Positions 9,763-19,434 of a stretch of DNA of 64,000 nt are shown here, one piece after another. Each line of letters starts with the position of its first letter. Within the stretch, counting starts at the first letter, position 1. The notes under the pieces were generated by a model that was given only the letters and a program-made list of their open reading frames with translations, ran no database searches and was not told where the DNA came from. A program made the position numbers and the translations under genes. Source of the stretch: Tamlana crocina (lineage in GTDB: Bacteria > Bacteroidota > Bacteroidia > Flavobacteriales > Flavobacteriaceae); assembly GCA_040429635.1 (NCBI GenBank), contig CP158972.1, positions 95,918 through 159,917 of the forward strand, written 5' to 3'.

Positions 9763-9790
9763 AAAAAAAAGACTGCCCTTTCGGGCAGCC
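9763..9790 (-). terminator. Rho-independent terminator after the second SusD gene
   Basis: On the minus strand, a stem GGCTGCCC/GGGCAGTC with loop GAAA is followed by eight T. It lies 30 bases past the SusD stop at 9821. The downstream TIM-barrel/propeller gene is therefore transcribed by read-through or from its own promoter in 9544 to 9762. Confidence 0.85.
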
Positions 9791-9820
9791 AGAACTAAAT
9801 AATTAAACTAACTTAAAAAA

Positions 9821-11317
9821 TTACCATCCCGGATTATTTTCCAGGATTTTAGGATTGGAATTGATTTCACTTACCGGTAAAGGCCACAAATTGAAATTTG
9901 GATTGTACGCTGTATTTGTTGGAGACCATGTTACATTTTCTGGGTGTTGCGATAAAACTTCTTCTACTTTACCTAACCTTCTAATATCATAGATTTCTTG
10001 AAATTCAAAAGAAAGCTCTTTATAACGTTCTTCATATATATATTCAGCAAATTCTTCTTGCGTCATACCATCTGGGGCATCTGTTGCATTTGCTCTGGTT
10101 CTCACTCTGTTTAAATAACCATAGGCTGTAGCTGTAGGCCCATTTAAACTATTCTCAATTTCTGCTGCCATTAGTAGCGCGTCAGAATATCTATAAACAA
10201 TCATATCTGGATCACCATCAACGGCATTTTGATCAAGGTCTACATACTTATTTTGATATATACCTTCACGCTCAGGATAGTAACCATCTGCAAAAGTACG
10301 TGTAATGCCATCTCTATCTACATATGAGTATGCCATAGTAACATCTCTACGCACATCGGTTGCTTCAAAAGAATCATAAAAATCTTTTGTAAATCCACCA
10401 TGTCGTTGACCAAGACCAGCATTATTAAGCCTATTTCGAGACCCCCAAACATGTCCAAAAGCCGTACCTTGACTTGATACAGATTGCGTTTGTTGAATAG
10501 CAAATATACGCTCATCGTTATTATCGATACGTATAGCTTCTTCATAGCTTTCTAATAGTTTATACCCTTGAGCAGTATCTTCTAAATCAAGAACTTCTCC
10601 CAATTTAGTTTCTGCTAATGCCATAGCACTTGGATCCTCTAAGGGCAAACCCGCCATAGTTAAATATACTTTTGCAAGTAAGAACTTTGCTGTGGCCTGA
10701 ATAGGTCGCCCTATTTGAGCATCACCTCTCTTATCGCTAGGCAAGTTTGTTTCAGCCTCTTGTAAATCTAAAATAATTTGCTGGTACACCTCTGCTATTG
10801 GTGTTCTGGGAAGTTGTGCCTCTTCGGCCGTAACAGCAGGCTTTAATGGCATTGGAACGGCACCAAAAAGTTGAATTAGATTGAAAAAAGACCATGATCT
10901 TAAAAATTTAGCCTCAGCTATTATTTCCTTTCTTGCTGTTTCCTCTTCACTTTCAAACTGTCTCCCTTCTAGTTCTGCAATAAGAACATTAGATCTAAAT
11001 ATACCTTGATAAAAGGGGTTCCAAACTCGAGGTAAAGAAATGGCATCAGTAGCATCGGTAGTATAGTTCGCCCATTGTCTCCTCCAACTAATTTTAGATT
11101 GTATTTTTGGAGAAGGCACCACAGTTAATGATGACAAACCAAAATCATAGAGGCTAACAGCCCTGTTATACGAATTATAAATTGAGGTCACTGCCACTTC
11201 GGCCTCATCTACATTTTGATAAAAATTTGATGGGCTGATTTCTGAATATACTTCTTCTTCTAAATTAGAACAAGCTACGAGACCGGCCAGTAGAATTATA
11301 TATTTTAATTTTTTCAT
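9821..11317 (-). CDS. SusD/RagB-family outer-membrane lipoprotein of the rhamnose locus
   Basis: A 498-residue SusD-like lipoprotein with the signal MKKLKYIILLAGLVAC (lipid-modified Cys 16). Family marks: the N-terminal EISPSNFYQNVDEAEVAVTS, the helical region AKFLRSWSFFNLIQLFG followed by VPMPLKPA, ALLMAAEIENSL near the C-terminus, and the FEFQEIYDIRRLGKV plus NPGW ending. It starts 29 bases after the SusC-like stop and should bind the glycan or oligosaccharide at the cell surface and hand it to SusC. The only glycosidase nearby is a GH78 rhamnosidase, so the ligand is probably a rhamnose-containing saccharide. A strong terminator follows. Confidence 0.95.
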   Translation of the reverse strand: MKKLKYIILLAGLVACSNLEEEVYSEISPSNFYQNVDEAEVAVTSIYNSYNRAVSLYDFGLSSLTVVPSPKIQSKISWRRQWANYTTDATDAISLPRVWNPFYQGIFRSNVLIAELEGRQFESEEETARKEIIAEAKFLRSWSFFNLIQLFGAVPMPLKPAVTAEEAQLPRTPIAEVYQQIILDLQEAETNLPSDKRGDAQIGRPIQATAKFLLAKVYLTMAGLPLEDPSAMALAETKLGEVLDLEDTAQGYKLLESYEEAIRIDNNDERIFAIQQTQSVSSQGTAFGHVWGSRNRLNNAGLGQRHGGFTKDFYDSFEATDVRRDVTMAYSYVDRDGITRTFADGYYPEREGIYQNKYVDLDQNAVDGDPDMIVYRYSDALLMAAEIENSLNGPTATAYGYLNRVRTRANATDAPDGMTQEEFAEYIYEERYKELSFEFQEIYDIRRLGKVEEVLSQHPENVTWSPTNTAYNPNFNLWPLPVSEINSNPKILENNPGW

Positions 11318-11346
11318 TATTATTTTATTTAAAATTAAACATTTAA

Positions 11347-14300
11347 TTAGAGACCAATGTTTATACCAAGTGTAAACGTTTGAGCTCTTGGGTAAGAAGC
11401 AAAATCTATACCTTGAGCAAGATTATTACCGCCACGTATATTAACTTCTGGATCAAAACCGGAATAGTCTGTAATAGTAAAAAGATTGGTTGCAGTGGCA
11501 TATACCCTTGCGGATGCTATTGCCTTAATTTTTGCAACAGGAATATTATATCCTATACTTAGGTTTTTTAACCTGATGTATGACGCATCCTCTATAGTAG
11601 CAGAGTTTGGCGCGAAAAAACCTCCATTACCCCCAGTATAATTAGGGTATCGGATATCATTTGTAGGGTTTTCAGGCGTCCATCGGTTATCATACCAATC
11701 TTTAAAAGCATTGTTAACAATCCTACCTGTACCTAGAAATGAGTTATTGAGATTCATCACATCATTCCCAATAGACCCCTGTAAAAACACACTTAATGTG
11801 AAATTTTTATATGTAAAATCGTTGTTCCAACCGAAAATATAATCTGGATTTGGATCTCCTATAATGCCGCGATCTAAACCACTTATAACACCATCAGGAA
11901 CTCCTTCTGGACCACTTATATCTTGGAATTTATATTGGCCAGGAACTTGGTTTCCGTTTGTTGGAACTGTTGCTGTGCCAGAAGTATCAAAATCACTTTC
12001 TTGAAGTATACCTATTACCTTAAGCCCGTATAAAGCACCAAATGGCTCACCTACCCGCATAACGTTTGTCGGGTCTGTTACAATATTTGTGGCTGGTCCA
12101 GGGCCAAATATATCCGCATCATTGTCTCCAAGGCTTAAAACGGTTGCTTTATTATTACTCCAGTTAATGCTTGTATTCCATTTAAAATCTTTATTGTCTA
12201 CAATATAACCTCCTAACGCAATTTCAAATCCTTTGTTTTCAATACTACCAGCATTGGCAGTAAGAGAGTTTATTCCGGCTGAGTTTGGAAGTGGGAAATT
12301 TAACAATAAATCATCAGTAGTTTTATTGTAATAATCTACAGAAGCAGTAAATCTGTTTTTTAAAAACCCTAAATCCAATCCAATGTTAAACTGCTTTGTC
12401 TTTTCCCATTCTAAATCTGGGTTTCCAATTCTAATAGGAGCTAAACCTGAATATAGAATATCTCCATATACAGCATTCGCAGTACCTAAAAGGGTTAAAG
12501 ATTGTAATGGCGATATAGATTGAGAACCTGTAATACCATAACTAGCTCTTAACTTCAAATTAGACACCGTTTCTGATTCTTTTAGAAAATCTTCATTTGA
12601 TACAGTCCAACCTAGACCTACAGAGGGGAAATACCCCCATTTTTTATTTTCAGCAAAAACACTGGATCCATCTGCTCGAGCTGTTAATGATAAGTAATAT
12701 TTTTTATCGTAATTATAATTAAATCTAGCGTAGTAAGAAGATAAAACTCTTTCGATCCTAGAACTTGTAGGTATTAAAGGATTTAAACCCAAACCAACAT
12801 TATCGGTCTCTAAAATATCAATTGGAAAATCGTCCACAATAGTATTCAAACGACGTGTGTTATCAATTTGGTATGAATAACCGCCTGTTACATCCAAATT
12901 ACTTTTCTCAAACGCTTTGTTGTAGGACAAATAAGATTCAATTAAATAATTACGATTGCTACTAACGTTATAAACAGCCCTAGAATTACGTAATCTACCT
13001 TGTCTGGTTGTTTTAGGGAAATAAACTTCTCTTCGGCTGTTTGAACTATTCGTACCTGTTGAAAGGTTAAAGGTTAAATTTTCTGTTATTTTATATCTTG
13101 TTAAGATACTTAAAATTAAATTCTCATTATAGGTTTCATTCCTTGTGTCTCTTAGCTCCACCAAAGGGTCCGTAAAAAAATTACTAGTGCCGTCACCTTC
13201 GTCAATAGGATCATCGGGAGTTGCTGTTGGAGCATTTTTATAGGCTGAAAAAACAGATCCTGAGTTTATAATAGAACCAGACCCTTCGCCTGACCTGTTA
13301 TTCAATGAGCGCACATAATTGACAGATGTACTGGTAGTTAAACGATCAGTAAGGTTATTATCTACATTTAACCTGATATTTGCTCTAGAAAAATCTGTAA
13401 ACTTCACAATTCCTTCATTTTTCAAGTAATTAGCCGATAAGAAGTATCTTGACTTGTTTCCACCTCCAGAGGCCGTAAGTTGATATCTGTTGGTCATAGC
13501 TGTTCTCAAAATCCTATCTAACCAATCTGTAGTCGTTGCATTTTCAGGCAAGGGTCTATCAACCCCATCAAACAGCAAAGGCGCACCGTTTATAGTAGCC
13601 ACTTCATTTCTCCATTCAGCATACGTTGGTCCATCCAAAACTTCTGGAAAATCTTTAATATCACTAAATCCAGTTTCTGCTGTTAAATTAATTTGAGTAG
13701 CTTGCTCGTAATCCCCTTTTTTTGTAGTAACAATTATTACCCCATTTGCACCACGAGAACCATAAATAGCAGTTGACGACGCATCTTTTAAAACCTCAAC
13801 AGATTCTATTTCGGCAGGGTTCAAAAAACTTAAAAGGTTAGATGAAGTTTGGTTACCTTCTCCTGCTCCCCGAGCACTCGCTTCTCCACCCGTAGGCATT
13901 GGATAACCATCTATAACAATTAAAGGTGAATTATCTCCCAATATAGAGTTATTACCCCTAATTCTAATGGTAACTTCACCTCCAGGTTCGCTAGATGTAT
14001 TGGTAATGTTTAACCCTGCTGTGCGACCTTGTAGGGCCATATCAAACGTAGGAACTGGCATTTTAGCAATATCGTCTCCTTTTACAGATCCTACGGAACC
14101 TACTAAATCAGCTCTAGTTTGTGAACCATAACCAACCACCACCACGGCATCAAGCCCTTCTGCGTCTTCTTCAAGAACAACATTGACTGTAGATTTTCCA
14201 GCTACCGACATCTCTTTGGTGCTAAATCCCAAATAAGAGAAAACCAGCACTTGTTCACCAGATACTAACTTTATATTAAAACTACCTTCAAAATCAGTTA

Positions 14301-14472
14301 CCTGACCATTTTTTGTTCCTTTTTGAATAATATTCACCCCAGCCAATGGCATACCATCTTGCGAAGTAACTCTACCACTGACTGTACTCTCTTGAGAATA
14401 CATTCCAAGAGACATTAAAACAAAGCACAAGAACAGTACTTTATTCTTAGTTTTTTTTAGTTTGTTTTTCAT
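11347..14472 (-). CDS. SusC/RagA-family TonB-dependent transporter of the rhamnose locus
   Basis: A 1041-residue importer from ATG at 14472. An in-frame ATG at 14505 would add 11 residues ahead of a clean signal peptide (MKNKLKKTKNKVLFLCFVLM), so the inner start is preferred. Domains: signal peptide (1 to about 27), CarboxypepD_reg-like sandwich (about 31 to 112; VSGRVTSQDGMPLAGVNI), plug (about 118 to 230; VVVVGYGSQTRADLVGSV, LVVIDGYPMPTGG-like stretch, LKDASSTAIYGSRGANGVI), then a barrel of about 800 residues. It pairs with the SusD gene 29 bases downstream and should take up the saccharide that GH78 trims. A long leader (14473 to 14890) separates it from the upstream GntR gene on the same strand. 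Confidence 0.95.
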   Translation of the reverse strand: MKNKLKKTKNKVLFLCFVLMSLGMYSQESTVSGRVTSQDGMPLAGVNIIQKGTKNGQVTDFEGSFNIKLVSGEQVLVFSYLGFSTKEMSVAGKSTVNVVLEEDAEGLDAVVVVGYGSQTRADLVGSVGSVKGDDIAKMPVPTFDMALQGRTAGLNITNTSSEPGGEVTIRIRGNNSILGDNSPLIVIDGYPMPTGGEASARGAGEGNQTSSNLLSFLNPAEIESVEVLKDASSTAIYGSRGANGVIIVTTKKGDYEQATQINLTAETGFSDIKDFPEVLDGPTYAEWRNEVATINGAPLLFDGVDRPLPENATTTDWLDRILRTAMTNRYQLTASGGGNKSRYFLSANYLKNEGIVKFTDFSRANIRLNVDNNLTDRLTTSTSVNYVRSLNNRSGEGSGSIINSGSVFSAYKNAPTATPDDPIDEGDGTSNFFTDPLVELRDTRNETYNENLILSILTRYKITENLTFNLSTGTNSSNSRREVYFPKTTRQGRLRNSRAVYNVSSNRNYLIESYLSYNKAFEKSNLDVTGGYSYQIDNTRRLNTIVDDFPIDILETDNVGLGLNPLIPTSSRIERVLSSYYARFNYNYDKKYYLSLTARADGSSVFAENKKWGYFPSVGLGWTVSNEDFLKESETVSNLKLRASYGITGSQSISPLQSLTLLGTANAVYGDILYSGLAPIRIGNPDLEWEKTKQFNIGLDLGFLKNRFTASVDYYNKTTDDLLLNFPLPNSAGINSLTANAGSIENKGFEIALGGYIVDNKDFKWNTSINWSNNKATVLSLGDNDADIFGPGPATNIVTDPTNVMRVGEPFGALYGLKVIGILQESDFDTSGTATVPTNGNQVPGQYKFQDISGPEGVPDGVISGLDRGIIGDPNPDYIFGWNNDFTYKNFTLSVFLQGSIGNDVMNLNNSFLGTGRIVNNAFKDWYDNRWTPENPTNDIRYPNYTGGNGGFFAPNSATIEDASYIRLKNLSIGYNIPVAKIKAIASARVYATATNLFTITDYSGFDPEVNIRGGNNLAQGIDFASYPRAQTFTLGINIGL

Positions 14473-14890
14473 AATTTGTTTGATTTTAGTTAATTGGTTT
14501 AGCACAATGTTTAAATTGTATCTTGTAAATCTATATCATTTCAGATAGAATTGCATCCTGTCGAATCTGCTCAACCCCTATAGTTATTCACTTACTGGCT
14601 GTTGTATGAACCATGACCAAAAAAATCTACACTCTCATAATTGTTAAGAAACCCATTGACATTAGCTTTGTTACGCTATGTTGCCCTAATAATAAAAGGT
14701 TATTATCTTCTCTGAATAATTACGGAACAAGACTCAATGAAGGGCGTTTTAAATTGTTTTGCAAGAAATATTCTATTAAGAAAAATCCTGTTGTTTCTAG
14801 CCCGTTTAAGCGGTTACACTCTTAGCTTCAAAAATAGTATCGTTATACTGATTACTATAAGCCTGTACATCATCAAGACGACACAAGTTT
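14473..14890 (-). promoter_or_regulatory. Long upstream region of the rhamnose-locus SusC gene
   Basis: About 420 bases without a credible gene; a 70-codon plus-strand frame here has no signal, motif or family resemblance. It must hold the susC promoter and the end of the GntR transcript. One inverted repeat, ACAATGTTTAAATTGT (14504 to 14519, 5-base arms), lies 32 bases before the susC start and could be an operator; arms this short can arise by chance. No clear TAnnTTTG box or terminator was found. Confidence 0.4.
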
Positions 14891-15937
14891 TTATGCCGAT
14901 TCTCTGTGGATAAAATTAAACGGCACTTTGTAATTCCCTCTTTCCTTGTTTAAAATCATTTTGGCAGCCATATCTCCCATAACATCATAATCTGTAGATA
15001 CCACTGAAATTCCAAATAGATTTTTTAAGGGGGTATCGTTATAAGAAACAACCCCAATATCTTCTCCTAATTTATACTCCTTCTCCCTTACCTGTTTAAC
15101 AAAAGCAACCAATTCAGACTCCTCGATAATAATAAACAAATCCCCTTTGGCGATAACCATATCGTGAGACACTTCATCTACAACTTCAAAATCAAATTGG
15201 TGCATGCTGCAAAACTTTCTTATGCCATGAAAAATTCTTCGTGGGTATGGGCAAATAGATTCTTGTGGATACACCAGTGTTATTTTTTGGTATTTACACA
15301 ATGTATGCAACCCCTCCATTAAGGCACTGTAAATGTCTTTTTCAAAATCTTGATATACCGTTATAATCTGATTTTGATAAGAGTTTAAACCGTTGTCCAT
15401 TAAAATAAGTTTGCTTTCAGGGATTTTTTTCAAAGCATGAGACACTCTTGGGGTCATTCCTGTATGCTCTTTGTTCTCTGTTTTAAAATGAGGCATTACC
15501 ACATAATAATCATAAGACAGCTTACGCTCTTCCAATAAATTTAAAAACAATGTTTCGTCGCTATTGTAAATATGTAGGTCAATATGCACATTTGATCCAA
15601 TTGTTTGCGCAAAGGCATTATAAATTTTCATTTTATCAGCACTCAACCTATTTATTAAAAACAAAATATTAACCTTTGATATAAGCTGTGTTTTTGCTAC
15701 ATAAAAACCTTTACCCCTTACAGACGAAATCACATTACGCTTCTTTAAAATATTATACGCCTTTTCAACAGTATCTCGAGACACATAAAAATTTTCGCTA
15801 AAACTATTAATCGATGGGATTTTTTGATCCATTACCAAATTTCCAACAGAAATATTATGGATTATCGATTTTACAATTTGTTCATATTTAGATTCTCTTG
15901 AATAATCATCGATTTTAATAAGGCTGGTCATTTCCAT
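14891..15937 (-). CDS. GntR-family regulator with periplasmic-binding-protein-like sensor domain
   Basis: A 348-residue transcriptional regulator. Residues about 14 to 80 are a GntR winged helix (SINSFSENFYVSRDTVEKAY, then NVISSVRGKGFYVA). Residues about 88 to 345 resemble the LacI-type sugar-binding fold: KVNILFLINRLS opens the first strand, and DIGVVSYNDTPLKNLFGISV with TDYDVMGDMAAKMIL matches the C-terminal LacI signature. This two-part design is known in sugar-responsive GntR proteins of Bacteroidota. It is divergent from the GH78 operon over 634 bases and lies upstream of susC/susD, so a rhamnose (or derivative) sensor for both arms is the simplest reading. Either Met1 or Met3 could start. 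Confidence 0.88.
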   Translation of the reverse strand: MEMTSLIKIDDYSRESKYEQIVKSIIHNISVGNLVMDQKIPSINSFSENFYVSRDTVEKAYNILKKRNVISSVRGKGFYVAKTQLISKVNILFLINRLSADKMKIYNAFAQTIGSNVHIDLHIYNSDETLFLNLLEERKLSYDYYVVMPHFKTENKEHTGMTPRVSHALKKIPESKLILMDNGLNSYQNQIITVYQDFEKDIYSALMEGLHTLCKYQKITLVYPQESICPYPRRIFHGIRKFCSMHQFDFEVVDEVSHDMVIAKGDLFIIIEESELVAFVKQVREKEYKLGEDIGVVSYNDTPLKNLFGISVVSTDYDVMGDMAAKMILNKERGNYKVPFNFIHRESA

Positions 15938-16571
15938 ATCAGTAAAGTTTAGTGGTTAAAGTATTGCCTGTAAATAATAGCATGAGAAATAGTACCCCAT
16001 TTCATGCCAACACAAAGCAGCATATAGCAATATTACAATGTTTCCGCCTCCCAACTGAGGAGATATGTTTTCGTCAAGGGGGGGCAATTTCAAACTTTTA
16101 CGGGGCAAATGTGTTTAATTTGGGGGGCAAATGTATTCGCTATTCGTTATTTTTAAATAAGAACACACAAACACACCTCTCTCCTTTAAACGGGTTTACC
16201 AATTTAAACCAAAGACGATGCACCAAAGGTTTTAATCACCACTTTAGAGGTTTGCTAAAACCACTTGTTTACTTGCACTTTTATATAAGTATATTTTTAC
16301 TCTTTATAAAATCTTGTAGATAAAAACATAAATTCGATTTGATACGCCCTTCCTTTTATGGTCTAAAAAAAACAGCCCACATGTTTTCAAAATAAGCCAC
16401 AAAACAGATTCATAAAACACCACTATTTTTCACATCTGCCAACACAAAAGCACCCGCAAAAAACAAATACTGACAGAAACTACAGGATGCAAAAATCCAA
16501 TTTTAGCCATAAGTTTGTTAATCCAAGAACTACCCCTTTGTAAATTTCACATTCAATTTAAAAAAAGACAA
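15938..16571. promoter_or_regulatory. Divergent control region with phased G-rich direct repeats
   Basis: A 634-base gap between the GntR gene (minus) and GH78 (plus). A 123-codon plus-strand frame inside it lacks family resemblance and has His/Asn/Cys-rich odd composition, so I do not call it a gene. The striking content is three G-rich copies whose GGGGCAA begins at 16081, 16102 and 16124. The last two share GGGGCAAATGTnTT, and spacing is 21 to 22 bases, about two helical turns. These could be regulator sites. The stretch before GH78 is unusually rich in CAC/ACA on the plus strand. Confidence 0.5.
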
Positions 16572-19403
16572 ATGAAAAAAATCACATTAATATTTCTATC
16601 ACTTATCCTGCTTTATTCGTGCGAAAAAAAAACAGACAACAGCATAACCATCAGCAAGATAACAGTTAATTATTTTGACAATCCTTGGGGTATTGATGAC
16701 CCTAATCCAAGCATTAATTGGATTATGACATCAAACGGTAGAAACAAAAAACAAACCGCCTACCAAATTAAAGTAGCCAGTTTAAAAGAAGATCTAGACA
16801 ATGATAAAAACATTCTGTGGGATTCTGGCAAATTAATATCTGAACAAAACTCACAGATACGCTATGCTGGCAAAACGCTACAATCTGGCCAACATTGCTA
16901 TTTTAAAATTAGGGTTTGGGATGAAAACGACGTGGCCTCGGCCTGGAGCGAAACAAATATGTGGACTATGGGTCTGCTCAAAAAATCTGACTGGAAGGCT
17001 AAATGGATTGGTTACAAAACAACAGATAAAAACAAAAAGGACACTTTACATTTACCGCCCCCGCCATATTTAAGAAAATCGTTCACCACAAAACCTAACA
17101 TAAAAAACGCAACACTGTACATAACTGCTCTTGGCGCTTTTGAAGTATCACTAAACGGAAAAAAAATAGGAAACGATTTATTGGCCCCCGGTTGGAGCGA
17201 TTACAACAAACGCATTTATTACAAAACCTATAATGTTATTGATTATTTAAAGAAAGGCGAAAATACTATTGGGGCTATTTTAGGCGATGCTTGGTATGCC
17301 GGTTATGTTGGCCCAAAAGTATTATCAAAACCAAGAAACAGAGAATTATACGGCCTACACCCTGGTTTACTATCTCAATTAGAAATTGAATATGATAATG
17401 GCGATAAAGACATTATAACTTCAGATGAAAACTGGAAAGCTAACGAAGGCCCTTTTGTTTATGCAGATTTACTTATGGGAGCTGAATATAACGCCAATTT
17501 AGAGTTAACAAATTGGAACACCAACAACTATGACGATAAAAATTGGTCGCCTGTCTACATCCACCAAGGAACAGAAGGTGTGATTCAGGCATATCCTGGA
17601 AATAGCATACAAGTATATGATGAAATTATACCCATTGAAATTACAGAACCTGAAAAAGGCACATATATCTTTAATTTAGGGCAAAACTTTGCAGGGCACG
17701 CAAGACTACAAGTACAAGGAAACAAAAACGACACCATAGTTATCCGGTTTGGAGAAAGACTACATGACGATGGTAAATTAATGACAGAAAACTTAAGGTT
17801 TGCGCGTGCTACAGACACTTACATTTTAAAAGGTGAAGGTGTAGAAACTTGGGAACCAAAATTCACTTATCATGGATTTCAGTATGTTGAAGTTACAGGG
17901 TTAAAAACAAAGCCAACCAAAGAAACCATTACTGGCATACCCTTTGGGTCTTCGATCCCTTTTGAAAGCTCCTTTACATCATCCGATGAAATACTAAATA
18001 GAATGTACCAAAATGTGATATGGACACAACATTCTAATTTTATGGAAGTTCCTACAGACAGCCCGCAGCGGGATGAACGTTTAGGATGGTTGGGCGACGT
18101 ACAAATTTTCTCGAGGTCTGCACTATACAATGCCAACATAGGTGCATTTAACAGAAAATGGTTTGCAGATCTTCGTGATGCGCAATACGATAACGGACCC
18201 TATGCCGTTTTTGCCCCTAGGCCTTACCCTAAATTGGTTTGGTATTCTCCAGGGTGGATGGAAGCAGGTGTAATGGTGCCTTACAACACTTACAAATTCT
18301 ACAATGACACCAAAGTTATTGAAAACCATTACGAGTCTATGACACGATTTATGGATTATCATATAGAAAAAAGTAAAGTACATAAATTTTACCCAGAGCA
18401 CTCATTTACAGATGCAAGACCTATAGGTGGTTTTGGAGATTGGTTGTCCATGACCGACAAACACCTTTCACATGATATACTTGCATCTATGCATTACCAA
18501 TATGCATTAAAGATTATGTCTGAAATGAGTGCTGCCATTGGTAATCAAGAAAAGGCAAACTATTATAAGGTATTATATAACGAATCGGTTACCGCATTTA
18601 TAAAGCACTATATAGATGAAGACGGAAAATTTCAAATTGATGAAGCTGTTTACGGAGACGGAAAAGGTTATTTTGAAGGAGAAAAAGGCTTTACAGGTCA
18701 CACGCAATCGGCTTACGCAACAGCTATTTATTTTGATTTATTACCCCCTAACCTAAAAGAAAAAGCAGGAAAACATCTTGTGGATTTATTAGCTAAAAAC
18801 AACAACTTGCCATCCTCAGGTATTTTGGGGATTAGACAATTATTGCCAGCACTATCCTCTATTGGGCGCTCTGATTTGGCTTATGAAATTTTATTAAAAA
18901 AGGATTATCCTAGCTGGGGTTTCCAGATTAAAAATGGCGCCACTACAATCTGGGAAAGATGGAACAGTTACACACCTGAAAATGGTTTTAACGGAGAAAT
19001 GAATGCCGAAATGAATTCTTTTAACCATTATGCCTTTGGGGCTTTTTCACAATTTCTGTTTAGCGACATTGCAGGCATAAAAACCAAAGACGCCGGTTTT
19101 AATAATATTATAATAAAACCTAAATTAGGTAACATGTCACTATCTCACGCCAGCGGCAAATACGCTTCTATAAACGGAAACATTACCTCCTCTTGGTCCA
19201 TAGAAGGCCACTATTTTAATTTAGAAGTAGAAATACCCGTAAACACCAGCGCAACCGTTTACATCCCTTCAAAGGAAGGCAATAATGTTTTAGAGTCTGG
19301 TCATGAAATAGATTCAAATCTTATAAAGTTCTTAAAACAAGAAGGAGAATATAAGATGTATGAAATCGGGTCAGGAAGCTACAAGTTTAAATCTGAAATA
19401 TAA
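16572..19403 (+). CDS. GH78 alpha-L-rhamnosidase (lipoprotein)
   Basis: A 943-residue glycoside hydrolase releasing terminal alpha-L-rhamnose by the inverting mechanism. ATG at 16572 gives a lipoprotein signal (MKKITLIFLSLILLYSC, Cys about 17); an upstream frame extension is ignored. Layout: an N-terminal beta domain (PSINWIM, Bac_rhamnosid_N-like) at about 25 to 180; rhamnosidase beta domains about 180 to 480 (GAFEVSLNGKKIGNDLLAPG; HGFQYVEV); then the (alpha/alpha)6 barrel. The barrel opens with TDSPQRDERLGWLGD, with the presumed catalytic acid at Glu502 beside Asp501. The presumed base is Glu795 in TTIWERWNSY. A C-terminal beta domain follows. It heads the plus-strand rhamnose operon, 31 bases before the next gene. 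Confidence 0.95.
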   Translation: MKKITLIFLSLILLYSCEKKTDNSITISKITVNYFDNPWGIDDPNPSINWIMTSNGRNKKQTAYQIKVASLKEDLDNDKNILWDSGKLISEQNSQIRYAGKTLQSGQHCYFKIRVWDENDVASAWSETNMWTMGLLKKSDWKAKWIGYKTTDKNKKDTLHLPPPPYLRKSFTTKPNIKNATLYITALGAFEVSLNGKKIGNDLLAPGWSDYNKRIYYKTYNVIDYLKKGENTIGAILGDAWYAGYVGPKVLSKPRNRELYGLHPGLLSQLEIEYDNGDKDIITSDENWKANEGPFVYADLLMGAEYNANLELTNWNTNNYDDKNWSPVYIHQGTEGVIQAYPGNSIQVYDEIIPIEITEPEKGTYIFNLGQNFAGHARLQVQGNKNDTIVIRFGERLHDDGKLMTENLRFARATDTYILKGEGVETWEPKFTYHGFQYVEVTGLKTKPTKETITGIPFGSSIPFESSFTSSDEILNRMYQNVIWTQHSNFMEVPTDSPQRDERLGWLGDVQIFSRSALYNANIGAFNRKWFADLRDAQYDNGPYAVFAPRPYPKLVWYSPGWMEAGVMVPYNTYKFYNDTKVIENHYESMTRFMDYHIEKSKVHKFYPEHSFTDARPIGGFGDWLSMTDKHLSHDILASMHYQYALKIMSEMSAAIGNQEKANYYKVLYNESVTAFIKHYIDEDGKFQIDEAVYGDGKGYFEGEKGFTGHTQSAYATAIYFDLLPPNLKEKAGKHLVDLLAKNNNLPSSGILGIRQLLPALSSIGRSDLAYEILLKKDYPSWGFQIKNGATTIWERWNSYTPENGFNGEMNAEMNSFNHYAFGAFSQFLFSDIAGIKTKDAGFNNIIIKPKLGNMSLSHASGKYASINGNITSSWSIEGHYFNLEVEIPVNTSATVYIPSKEGNNVLESGHEIDSNLIKFLKQEGEYKMYEIGSGSYKFKSEI

Positions 19404-19434
19404 TTTTATCTCTAAAAGGTTGAACAGAATTAAT

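Noticed and set aside
9640-9800. Plus-strand phrase CPICEEAAVFEKVSKVLFYKT, suggesting a transposase-like remnant with a Cys pair
   Set aside because: Short, no start, runs through the terminator hairpin; similarity to any transposase is not demonstrable.
14613-14825. A 70-codon plus-strand open frame before the rhamnose-locus susC
   Set aside because: No signal peptide, motif or neighbour support; random open frame in AT-rich DNA.
15952-16323. A 123-codon plus-strand open frame in the GntR-GH78 gap
   Set aside because: No family resemblance, odd His/Cys/Asn-rich composition, and it covers the G-rich phased repeats; more likely regulatory DNA.
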